From contig CAMHOY010000005.1 of assembly GCA_946186915.1 (NCBI GenBank), forward strand, positions 1 through 64,000: a stretch of DNA of 64,000 nt. The letters run 5' to 3'. Below the pieces are notes generated by a model. That model ran no database searches, was not told where the DNA came from, and worked only from the letters and a program-made list of their open reading frames with translations. Position 1 is the first letter of the stretch. Each line of letters opens with the position of its first letter. Shown piece by piece: positions 1 through 7,563 of the stretch. The translations under genes were made by a program, and so were the position numbers. The DNA is from an uncultured Bacteroidales bacterium (GTDB lineage Bacteria; Bacteroidota; Bacteroidia; Bacteroidales; Paludibacteraceae).

Positions 1-357
1 AACCTCTTCGGCAAGACCGACGGCACGAGTGTCGGCGGCGGAGATACCAAAGGCGAGGGACAGAAAGGCAACCCTGTCGGACACGGGACCAGCGGTACCG
101 GTTCATGGAAACTGGACGGCCGAGGTATCAAAGGTACGTTGCCTGCGCCGGCTAATAACTTCCTGCAGGAAGGAAAAGTAGTGGTACAGATACGCGTGAA
201 CGCTGCCGGACAAGTGGTCAACGCTACGATAACAGGCGGCGACGTATCAGACAAACAGACACAACAACTCGCACTCGATGCCGCCAAAAGGGCGAAGTTC
301 ACCGAGGGCGACAGAGATCAGATCGGAACAATCACCTATATATTTAAGTTAAACTAG
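1..357 (+). CDS. TonB-family energy transducer, C-terminal part (5' end outside window)
   Basis: The frame is open from base 1, so this is the 3' end of a longer gene. The visible part has a Gly/Thr/Asp-rich linker (about 35 residues) and then a compact domain with the pattern of TonB-like C-terminal domains in Bacteroidetes: GKVVVQIRVNAAGQV, then LALDAAKRAKF and a final beta strand ending in YIFKLN. By family, such proteins couple inner-membrane ExbBD proton motive force to outer-membrane receptors from the periplasm. The missing N-terminus should carry a membrane anchor, and ExbB/ExbD genes would be expected upstream, outside the window. The next gene starts one base after the stop, which suggests one transcript. 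Confidence 0.7.
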   Translation, partial: NLFGKTDGTSVGGGDTKGEGQKGNPVGHGTSGTGSWKLDGRGIKGTLPAPANNFLQEGKVVVQIRVNAAGQVVNATITGGDVSDKQTQQLALDAAKRAKFTEGDRDQIGTITYIFKLN

Positions 358-358
358 T

Positions 359-886
359 ATGAACTATCTGTTTTTAGACAATGGTTTCGAGGAAATCGAA
401 GCAATCACAACAATTGACTTACTCCGCCGCGCGAACATCGCGGTGACGACTGTCTCTATTACCGGTAATCCGATGGTGCTTGGCGCGCATAACATCGCTG
501 TCGAGGCAGACGGACTCATCGAGCGTATTGACTTCTCGGACGCAGAGATGTTAATCCTTCCCGGTGGACAAACGAAGTTAGGCGACTGTTCCGCATTGTG
601 CGAGTTATTGATAGACCACAACAAAGCCGACAAACTGATAGCGGCCATCTGTGCTGCACCGGCGGTACTTGGCAAACTCGGCATACTGAAAGGCAAACAA
701 GCTACCTGCTATCCAGGTTTCCAGGACGCCTTAGGAGAGAGCTACGTGGGGGGACTGGTAGTGGAATCAAAGAATATCATCACGGCGAAAGGTCCCGGAC
801 TGAGTTCCGACTTCGCCTTCTGTATCATCGAGCGTTTAGTCGGCAGCGAAGCGGCTGATGCGGTCTATGATGCTGCTCAATACTGA
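359..886 (+). CDS. DJ-1/PfpI family protein (ThiJ/YajL-like)
   Basis: A 175-residue protein of normal length for the DJ-1 superfamily. The start MNYLFLDNGFEEIEAITTID has the conserved acidic residue of the family (FEEIEA). The nucleophile elbow is AAICAAPAVLG near residue 100, with the reactive cysteine. It ends with the family's AKGPGLSSDFAF block. Members act as glyoxalase, deglycase or redox-sensing proteins in the cytoplasm; which applies here cannot be told. The start lies 1 base after the TonB-like stop. The 3' end overlaps the convergent coaE gene by about 50 bases. Confidence 0.88.
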   Translation: MNYLFLDNGFEEIEAITTIDLLRRANIAVTTVSITGNPMVLGAHNIAVEADGLIERIDFSDAEMLILPGGQTKLGDCSALCELLIDHNKADKLIAAICAAPAVLGKLGILKGKQATCYPGFQDALGESYVGGLVVESKNIITAKGPGLSSDFAFCIIERLVGSEAADAVYDAAQY

Positions 887-1441
887 TGTGTCGTCATTGA
901 CGATGGTAAGAATCTTTCCCTGCGGTACTTCGGTGCTCGCAGGGATTTCTTTTTGCGCGCGTATGCGTGCACGTACCTTATTTATATTTTCAGGGGTCGC
1001 CTCGTTATGATAGTCCCGCGCGATAGTGCGCGCTATGCGGGTCTCTTCCGGAGCAGTCACCACAACAATCTTGTCGCAGAGTTCGTCAAGTCCCGACTCG
1101 AATAATATCGCCGACTCGACGAATAAAGGTGAAAGGTGAGAGGTGAAAGGTGAAAGGATATCCGCTCTGACAGCAGGATGCACTATCTTATTCAGCTCCT
1201 CCAGTAGCTGCGGCTCTGTAAAGACGCGCTGTGCAACATAAGCGGTGTTATACTTACCGTCTATAAATGCCTCTTCGCCTAAGAGCTTGATGATTGCTTT
1301 CTGTACCTTTTTATTCTGCGCGATGATGCGTTTGGCTTCCCGATCGCAGTCATAGATAGAGAACCCGCGCTGTGCGAGTGCCGCGGCGATGAAACTCTTA
1401 CCGCTTCCTATTCCTCCTGTGAGACCAATGACGCGCTGCAT
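836..1441 (-). CDS. coaE: dephospho-CoA kinase
   Basis: Phosphorylates the 3' hydroxyl of dephospho-CoA, the last step of coenzyme A synthesis (cytoplasmic). The P-loop GGIGSGKS is at residues 9-16, followed by the DCDREAKRI block and the R-rich lid region. At 201 residues it is of ordinary length. Near residues 95-105 it carries an odd segment, SPFTSHLSPL, encoded by a 7-base tandem word (aggtgaa repeated). It sits between the conserved HPAVR and VESAILFE blocks, so it looks like an in-frame insertion. The gene is the last of the minus-strand run that begins with dxs, 27 bases after the MBOAT stop. Confidence 0.93.
   Translation of the reverse strand: MQRVIGLTGGIGSGKSFIAAALAQRGFSIYDCDREAKRIIAQNKKVQKAIIKLLGEEAFIDGKYNTAYVAQRVFTEPQLLEELNKIVHPAVRADILSPFTSHLSPLFVESAILFESGLDELCDKIVVVTAPEETRIARTIARDYHNEATPENINKVRARIRAQKEIPASTEVPQGKILTIVNDDTSVLSSIIDRISRFAAD
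1125..1157. repeat. 7-base word island inside coaE
   Basis: Four imperfect copies of aggtgaa in a row, in frame within coaE. One of the short-word islands described in the findings. Confidence 0.75.
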
Positions 1442-1468
1442 AGATAACTTACTCCGGTTCTAAAACGG

Positions 1469-3382
1469 TTAGAATTGGAAATAAATAAAAGGTTGCATCT
1501 CGGCGGAGACAAACTGGTAGATGATGACGATGGCAATGCACACAACGAGCACCATCAGCCATAACGGCATGGCGGAGAACGCCAATCGGTAGCGGCGTTT
1601 CCAATTGGTGGGCAACCAATGAATGACCATTCCGGCGACAAACATCGCTACCACCCAGCGGTATTCCCATAGGAAAGGAACAATGACGGCATTGGTCCAC
1701 GCCCCGCCGATTTGGTTCACCATATTCTTTGCCGTCTCCCACGCGACCTCGTTGGCAGTTGCAGGATCGAGGTTACTGCTCGAACGGAAGAACAGACGCG
1801 TGAATGTGATGAACGTAAAGGTCTGCAACACAGCCCAGGCTGTACCTAATGCCTTCGTGAACTTCGTCTCCGCCCCTTCGCATAGGAAATAGATGTATCT
1901 TACGGCGGTGACCACCCAGATAATAGCCGCCCACACTGCGAAGAGTCGCCATGCGGGAAGGTTCGTCAGATAGTCTGCGATACAAAGACCGCCCGTAAGC
2001 AGCGTCATGGCCGTAAAACGGATGTGCCAGTTCATCTCCCGCCATATTTTCTCCACAATCATTCCTATACCGTTGATACCACCCCAGATGATGAAGTTCC
2101 AACTCGCGCCGTGCCATAAACCGCCGAGTACCTGCGTGATGAACGAGTTGAGGTTGGCGTAAAGCAACTTGCGCTGATGGCTGATGACGGATGGCTGACG
2201 GCTGATCTGTATTTTATTCCAAATAGCCACGCCGACAATGAAGACGCCGAAAGGCACCAGTATCCACCACCAACCTGTGAGAGCAGCGGACACGAGGGCG
2301 ATGAGGGTCCACCAGAAATAGGTCCCGAAACCGATCTTCCTGTTGCCGCCTAACGGGATATACAGGTAGGTCTTGAGCCACCTGCCTAAAGACATATGCC
2401 AACGACGCCAGAACTCCTGAGGACTTTGCGACTTATACGGCGAGTTGAAGTTCATCGGCAGGTAGAATCCCATGAGCATCGCTACGCCGATGGCTATATC
2501 CGTGTAACCGGAGAAATCCGCATAGACCTGCAGCGAGTAAGCAAAGAGCGCAAAGAGATTCTCGAAACCTGAGAACAACAACGGGTTGTCGAACACGCGG
2601 TCGATGAGGTTCACCGCCAAGTAATCCGACATGATGATCTTCTTCGCCAAACCGTTGAGAATCCAGAAAACAGCAATGCCGAAGACTCTACGGCTGAGTC
2701 GGAAGGGTTTGTATAACTGCGGTACGAACTCTTCTGCTCGCACGATAGGACCTGCCACGAGTTGCGGGAAGAACGATACGTAGAATCCGAAGTCCAGGAT
2801 GTTCTTCACGGGTTGTATCCGTCCGCGGAACACATCGGCCGTGTATGAGATGACCTGGAAGATATAGAACGAGATACCTACCGGCAGCACAATCGTGTCC
2901 ACACTAAACCGCCCTGCCTCGGAAAAACCATTCCCTATATACGCGAAGATGTCAAATACCCGGAAACCCGTGCCGAACAAGTCGTTGATCATGTTCGTGA
3001 AGAAATAGGCGTACTTGAAATAAGCCAACAAACCTAAATCGATGGCTACAGACAGACACAGCCAGAATTTCTTTTTGGACTTATACGCCTGCGCGGCAAT
3101 GAGCCATTCCGAGAGGGTGATAAAGGCAAGGAGTAAGAGAAACAATCCACTCGTCTTATAGTAAAAGAACCAACTGACAAATAGCAGATATACATTACGG
3201 AGATGCAATCTCTGATTGCTGACAGCTGACGACTTACTGCTCATTATCAATGCAAACAGCGCATAGACTAACGCGAAGAACGCCCAGAAATAGAACTGGG
3301 TAAAGAGCAACGGACTCTCCGCGTCAAATCCTAATATGTTATGCAAGAAGTCCATCAATCCATCATTCCCTCCAAAATCCAT
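1469..3382 (-). CDS. MBOAT family membrane O-acyltransferase (AlgI/DltB-like)
   Basis: A 637-residue multi-pass membrane protein. The MBOAT core shows LVAGPIVRAEEFVPQ, EFWRRWHMSLGRWL near residue 327 and GLWHGASWNFIIWG near residue 422, with the expected catalytic His. These enzymes move an acyl group, usually acetyl, across the membrane to an extracytoplasmic acceptor such as a polysaccharide or peptidoglycan. Its stop-proximal neighbour is an SGNH hydrolase whose end overlaps this start by 28 bases; such pairs usually work as an export/transfer couple. The acceptor is unknown. Two segments near residues 52 and 397 (SSAVSNQR and SRQPSVISHQR) come from short-word islands and look inserted. 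Confidence 0.9.
   Translation of the reverse strand: MDFGGNDGLMDFLHNILGFDAESPLLFTQFYFWAFFALVYALFALIMSSKSSAVSNQRLHLRNVYLLFVSWFFYYKTSGLFLLLLAFITLSEWLIAAQAYKSKKKFWLCLSVAIDLGLLAYFKYAYFFTNMINDLFGTGFRVFDIFAYIGNGFSEAGRFSVDTIVLPVGISFYIFQVISYTADVFRGRIQPVKNILDFGFYVSFFPQLVAGPIVRAEEFVPQLYKPFRLSRRVFGIAVFWILNGLAKKIIMSDYLAVNLIDRVFDNPLLFSGFENLFALFAYSLQVYADFSGYTDIAIGVAMLMGFYLPMNFNSPYKSQSPQEFWRRWHMSLGRWLKTYLYIPLGGNRKIGFGTYFWWTLIALVSAALTGWWWILVPFGVFIVGVAIWNKIQISRQPSVISHQRKLLYANLNSFITQVLGGLWHGASWNFIIWGGINGIGMIVEKIWREMNWHIRFTAMTLLTGGLCIADYLTNLPAWRLFAVWAAIIWVVTAVRYIYFLCEGAETKFTKALGTAWAVLQTFTFITFTRLFFRSSSNLDPATANEVAWETAKNMVNQIGGAWTNAVIVPFLWEYRWVVAMFVAGMVIHWLPTNWKRRYRLAFSAMPLWLMVLVVCIAIVIIYQFVSAEMQPFIYFQF
2173..2209. 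repeat. 8-base word island (GCTGATGG/GCTGACGG) inside the MBOAT gene
   Basis: Four or five degenerate units of gctgatgg and gctgacgg in frame, read on the minus strand as SRQPSVISHQR. Confidence 0.75.
3210..3233. repeat. short-word island (CTGATTG/CTGACAG) inside the MBOAT gene
   Basis: Three short degenerate units of the same kind as at 2173, read as SSAVSNQR on the minus strand. Confidence 0.5.
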
Positions 3383-4659
3383 TCAGCGACAGCTTTGCCG
3401 GCTTTACGAGCACCGGCACGGGTAAAATGTACACCGTCCGATCCTGCCAACCCTACTTCTTGCCAACGCATCATACTTCCTCTGCCGCCCATCCAGGAAT
3501 ACAGACTGAAATAGGCAATGTGCTCTTCGTTGGCCATCTTACGTAACAAACGGTCCATGTACGGTACCATAGGGTAGGTCTGCCATTCTCCGTCTGTCTG
3601 TGTAAGCATGTCGCTGGGACCGATAAAGAGTATCGACGCCTCCGGAGCGCACTCGCGGAGGTACTGAATTTGTTCGCGCAGGCCTTTGACAATCGCAGAG
3701 ATAGTACCCGGGTTCTTGTTCGATGGGATAGCGTTGCCGCCGAACTGCATGATGATGAGTCGCACGTTCTCGCGCTGGTAGAAGGAGCTTAACTGATTGC
3801 GGTCCATCTTCGTGAACACGAGTCCGAGACATCCGCGCATGGGGATGTTATCCACGATGACACCTGTGGCGCTTTCTTGGGAGAGCGCATAGACATCCCC
3901 GCGACCGCTCAGTTGCACGGTGTCGCCACTGAGCATATAATGAACGGCGGTGTCGGCAAAGATCTTCCATCGCGAATAACGCGGCTCCTTGGCCTGCGGC
4001 GTACAGATTGCCATGAGAGTTTCGCTGCCCTTCACCAGACTGTCGTTCATAACCGCCATCTGTCCTAAGGGACCGTATAGTCCGTCTTCCCGTTGGTCGC
4101 GTTTGAATCCGTAAACGAAATAACGGCGCGGACCTTGTGCCGGCGTGATGAAACGCCCGCCCATTCGTAACTGCTGTTTGACGGTGAGTGAAGGGATCGT
4201 TTGCACAAGAGGCATCAACCCCACACCCGCTCCACCATAACGTGCTTGTAGCGCTTCGCGTATCTGCTGCGTCATGCGGTCCTCCTCTATCTGACTGTCA
4301 CCGTAATGCAATACACGTACAACCCGCTCGCTGCTCTCAGCTAAAGACGCGTAAAATGGTTGCAGAAAAATCCTGCTGTCTGTCGTCGAATCCACAACAA
4401 CATGTGGAATAACGGGGGTGGGGACGGAAGGTGTTGTATCCGCCAACAGACTATCCGGCACAACCGGAAACTCTTCTAACACCTCTAAACTGTCTGAATG
4501 CTGAATACTGACATCGGACCACTCTCCGAACACTTCCGCCATACTCGGCCATCTTAATTCTTGTTCACCCCATACAACACGATCCGGTAGCACTACACAA
4601 AGTACCCCCAGACACGCCATCACACAGACTATAAATATCAAAACTTTATACGGCCGCAT
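3355..4659 (-). CDS. SGNH/GDSL-like hydrolase, exported, partner of the MBOAT protein
   Basis: 434 residues with an N-terminal membrane anchor (LIFIVCVMACLGVLCVVL). The SGNH block I motif appears as HYGDSQIEEDR near residue 117, the glycine/asparagine blocks as IMQFGGNAI, and the final Asp-His pair as SDGVHFTRAGA near residue 412. The family includes AlgX/AlgJ and OafB-type acetyl transferases and esterases acting outside the cytoplasm. Immediate overlap with the downstream MBOAT gene suggests joint acylation of a surface glycan or peptidoglycan. The substrate cannot be read from sequence. A short segment (SIQHSDS) near residue 53 may be a word island. Confidence 0.85.
   Translation of the reverse strand: MRPYKVLIFIVCVMACLGVLCVVLPDRVVWGEQELRWPSMAEVFGEWSDVSIQHSDSLEVLEEFPVVPDSLLADTTPSVPTPVIPHVVVDSTTDSRIFLQPFYASLAESSERVVRVLHYGDSQIEEDRMTQQIREALQARYGGAGVGLMPLVQTIPSLTVKQQLRMGGRFITPAQGPRRYFVYGFKRDQREDGLYGPLGQMAVMNDSLVKGSETLMAICTPQAKEPRYSRWKIFADTAVHYMLSGDTVQLSGRGDVYALSQESATGVIVDNIPMRGCLGLVFTKMDRNQLSSFYQRENVRLIIMQFGGNAIPSNKNPGTISAIVKGLREQIQYLRECAPEASILFIGPSDMLTQTDGEWQTYPMVPYMDRLLRKMANEEHIAYFSLYSWMGGRGSMMRWQEVGLAGSDGVHFTRAGARKAGKAVAEWILEGMMD
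4491..4512. repeat. possible short-word island inside the SGNH gene
   Basis: Degenerate ctgaatg/ctgaata units read as SIQHSDS. It is short, so it could be chance. Confidence 0.35.
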
Positions 4660-4714
4660 TCCTTTCTCCTTTTACCTTCCTCGTCTTTCCTTTCTTGCGC
4701 ATAATTGCGCGAGT

Positions 4715-4741
4715 CCTTTCACCTTTCACTTTTCACTTTTT
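4715..4741. repeat. CTTTCAC word island at the trkH stop codon
   Basis: Three to four degenerate units of ctttcac. The trkH stop codon (minus strand, 4733-4735) lies inside it. It fills part of the 73-base gap between trkH and the SGNH gene. Confidence 0.7.
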
Positions 4742-6232
4742 CCACAATGCTCTACTGAAGAGTAATAGAACCGTGAATATTTCCAAACGTCCGATGAGCA
4801 TGACAAGTGTTGCAGTCCATTTAGCCACTACAGGATAGTCGGCATAAGTACCCGAAGGGCCGAATTGACCGATAGAAACACCTACGTTTCCTATGGCTGA
4901 TACAGCGGTTCCTATAGCTTCGTCAAAGGCTACTCCTGAGGCACAAAAGACCAGTACTGCCAATACGATGATAACAATATAGAAGAACATGAACGCCATG
5001 ACGTTACTCGTCGTCTGTTCGCGTAAGGTCTGGCCGTTGAAGCGTACCGGAATGACAGCATTCGGATGGATACGTCGTTTGAGTTCCGCAAATGCCGACT
5101 TGGCAAAGATAGCAATACGCACCCATTTGATACCTCCGGCCGTCGAACCGGATGAAGCACCGGTAAACATCATAAAGAATACAAATACCCATAGCAGTGG
5201 AGGCCACGTCATGTAGTCACTTGCGGCAAAACCGGTACTGGTCATGGCCGAGCAGACCATAAAGAACCCTTTGCGAAGGGCGCGTTCGGTGGTAGCGAAG
5301 AAATTCTCCATCTCCACCAGTTTACTAACATCGTGCTCGATACCATAGTGGATAAACAGTCCCGTTGAGAGTAAGAGTGTTGCAACAGCTATAGCGCAGG
5401 TGTACCATCGTGTCTCTTCATCGCGGAACAGGCGTTGGCCTTTACCGCGGAAGAGGTAAATCAATTGAGTGAAATTCAATCCGGACAGGAACATGAATAC
5501 CGCCGTCGTCCATTGTATAGCGGCATTGTCACTGATCATGCTGTCGTTTCGCGTTGAGAAACCACCGGTAGAAATAGTACTAAGGGAGTGACAAATGGAG
5601 TCGAATATCGTCATGCCTTCCAGATTCAGCAGGGCTGTCTGTATGATGGTCAGCGCAATATATGTCAGCCACATGTGTTTGGCAGTGTCAGCGATGCGAG
5701 GACTGAGTTTCTCGTAACTCACGCCCGTCACTTCGGCGCTATAAAGCTGCATGCCTCCCAAACCGAACATAGGTAATATCGCAACGCTGAGCACGATAAT
5801 ACCCATACCTCCTATCCATTGCATCAACGCACGCCATAAGAGTATGGAATGGGTCATAGCTGTTACATCTCGTATAACGGTCGCTCCGGTGGTGGTGAAG
5901 CCTGCCATAGTTTCAAACCATGCATTAACCAGTTCCGGTAAGGCGCCGCTTAACCAGAAAGGAAGCATACCGAATAGTGAATACACGATCCAAACGGTCG
6001 CTACGATGACGTATCCTTCGCGTTCTCCTACGCGCTTTTCGGCTCTGCGGCCGGCAAGGAGCATCCACCAACTGCTCATCCAGGTGATGATGCTGGATAT
6101 TAGCCATGCGCCCAAATCAGCCTCGTGGTACCACCACGCCGCAAAAGTCGGAATGAGCAGGAACAGCGCTTCGAGCGTCGTCAGGATGCCCATGGTCTTG
6201 AAGACCAAACGCCAGTTGAAGGTTCGTGTCAT
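4733..6232 (-). CDS. trkH: TrkH-type potassium uptake channel subunit
   Basis: 499 residues with about ten membrane spans and four selectivity-filter-like loops: TMAGFTTTGATV, SLSTISTGGFSTR, CSAMTSTGFAASD and SAIGNVGVSIG. Known family role: potassium import through the inner membrane, gated by the cytoplasmic NAD-binding TrkA subunit. The upstream trkA gene overlaps the start by 4 bases, so the two are translationally linked. The annotated start gives a normal N-terminus (MTRTFNWRLVFKTMG). No oddities apart from the word island at the stop. Confidence 0.95.
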   Translation of the reverse strand: MTRTFNWRLVFKTMGILTTLEALFLLIPTFAAWWYHEADLGAWLISSIITWMSSWWMLLAGRRAEKRVGEREGYVIVATVWIVYSLFGMLPFWLSGALPELVNAWFETMAGFTTTGATVIRDVTAMTHSILLWRALMQWIGGMGIIVLSVAILPMFGLGGMQLYSAEVTGVSYEKLSPRIADTAKHMWLTYIALTIIQTALLNLEGMTIFDSICHSLSTISTGGFSTRNDSMISDNAAIQWTTAVFMFLSGLNFTQLIYLFRGKGQRLFRDEETRWYTCAIAVATLLLSTGLFIHYGIEHDVSKLVEMENFFATTERALRKGFFMVCSAMTSTGFAASDYMTWPPLLWVFVFFMMFTGASSGSTAGGIKWVRIAIFAKSAFAELKRRIHPNAVIPVRFNGQTLREQTTSNVMAFMFFYIVIIVLAVLVFCASGVAFDEAIGTAVSAIGNVGVSIGQFGPSGTYADYPVVAKWTATLVMLIGRLEIFTVLLLFSRALWKK

Positions 6233-7563
6233 TTGAAGAAACGCTCTAAGGTTCGTATTACGTGACTCTTACAGAAGACTACCACTAAATCGCCGGCTAT
6301 CACTTGGGTGTCGCCGTTCACGAGAATACCCTCGCCGGCACGCACGATACCACCGATATTCGCCTCTTCCGGTAAGTGAAGATGTTTTACCTGATGACGG
6401 GTGATAGTACTGCCTTCTTTGGCATAGAACTCCACAATCTCTGCGTCTGCGCTCGTTAGGTTATGCACACCGCGTACACTCGCATCAAGGAGCATTTGGT
6501 AGATATAACTCGCGGCGATGGTCTTCTTGTTGAGCACCGTGCCGATATCCAGACCTTCGGCCATAGGGATGTAATCGAGATTCTCCACTTCGGCGATGGT
6601 CTTGCGCACACCGAAACGTTTGGCGGCCAGACAGGCAAAGATATTTGCTTCGCTACTGTCCGTCACGGCTACGAAAGCGTCCGCATCCTGGATACCCTCC
6701 TCTTTGAGGATATCCATGTCCGAACCGTCCGCATTGATAATCAGCGCATTCGGCACTTTCTCGCTCAGAAGATTGCATAACTCGCGATCTTTCTCGATGA
6801 TCTTGATATTCATCTCATCCGTTAGTTCTGTTGCGGCTTTGCGGGTGATGCGGTCGCCGCCGAAGAAGATGACATTCTTGATCTCGCGTTTAGACTTACC
6901 GAGTTCTTCGCGCATAAACTCCATGTTCTCTTTCGGACAAACACAGAAAACCATATCGTTTTCCATGACCTTATCCTGTCCGCGCGGGATAATGGTCTCC
7001 TGTTCGCGCTTGATGGCTACGATGCGGTATTTGCCGTGGTTATATACGCCGGAGGAAAATTCCTGCCCGATAATCGATGCGCCCGCACGAACCTTGACGA
7101 TGCATAGTTCCAATGCGCCCTGACAGAGTTGTAGATGGTAACGCATCCAGTTCGTGCGAAGACTTGACTCGATCTCATTGGCCGCCAGCACCTCAGGATA
7201 GATGAGGTGGTTTAGACCCATGTTCTCGAAGAATTTCTTGTTCTCCGGCAACAGGTACTCGTAGTTATCGATTCGCGCCAGGGTGCGTTTGGCACCCAGA
7301 CTGTTGGCTATCAGACATGCTGTCATGTTCTCCGTCTCATGAGGAGTGACGGAGATGAATAGGTCGCAGTCTTTGACTCCAATCTCCCGTTGGTCATGGA
7401 TAGAAGTGGGATTACCCACTTTGGTGAGCATATCGTAGTTGGCACTCAGGTCGCCTAACCGCTCCTGACTCTCGTCGAGCAGACTGATTTCCATATCTTC
7501 GCGACTCAACAGCTTGGCTAAGTGTGTTCCTACTTCGCCTGCGCCAGCGATAACAATTCGCAT
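6229..7563 (-). CDS. trkA: Trk potassium uptake regulator, NAD-binding
   Basis: 444 residues. Two repeated halves, each a Rossmann-type RCK domain plus an RCK-C domain: MRIVIAGAGEVGTHLAKLL at the N-terminus and NVIFFGGDRITRKAATEL near residue 230. It binds NAD(H) or nucleotide on the cytoplasmic face and gates TrkH. The 4-base overlap with trkH confirms the pair. Its start overlaps the end of dxs by 34 bases, so potassium uptake is co-transcribed with isoprenoid synthesis here. Confidence 0.95.
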   Translation of the reverse strand: MRIVIAGAGEVGTHLAKLLSREDMEISLLDESQERLGDLSANYDMLTKVGNPTSIHDQREIGVKDCDLFISVTPHETENMTACLIANSLGAKRTLARIDNYEYLLPENKKFFENMGLNHLIYPEVLAANEIESSLRTNWMRYHLQLCQGALELCIVKVRAGASIIGQEFSSGVYNHGKYRIVAIKREQETIIPRGQDKVMENDMVFCVCPKENMEFMREELGKSKREIKNVIFFGGDRITRKAATELTDEMNIKIIEKDRELCNLLSEKVPNALIINADGSDMDILKEEGIQDADAFVAVTDSSEANIFACLAAKRFGVRKTIAEVENLDYIPMAEGLDIGTVLNKKTIAASYIYQMLLDASVRGVHNLTSADAEIVEFYAKEGSTITRHQVKHLHLPEEANIGGIVRAGEGILVNGDTQVIAGDLVVVFCKSHVIRTLERFFK

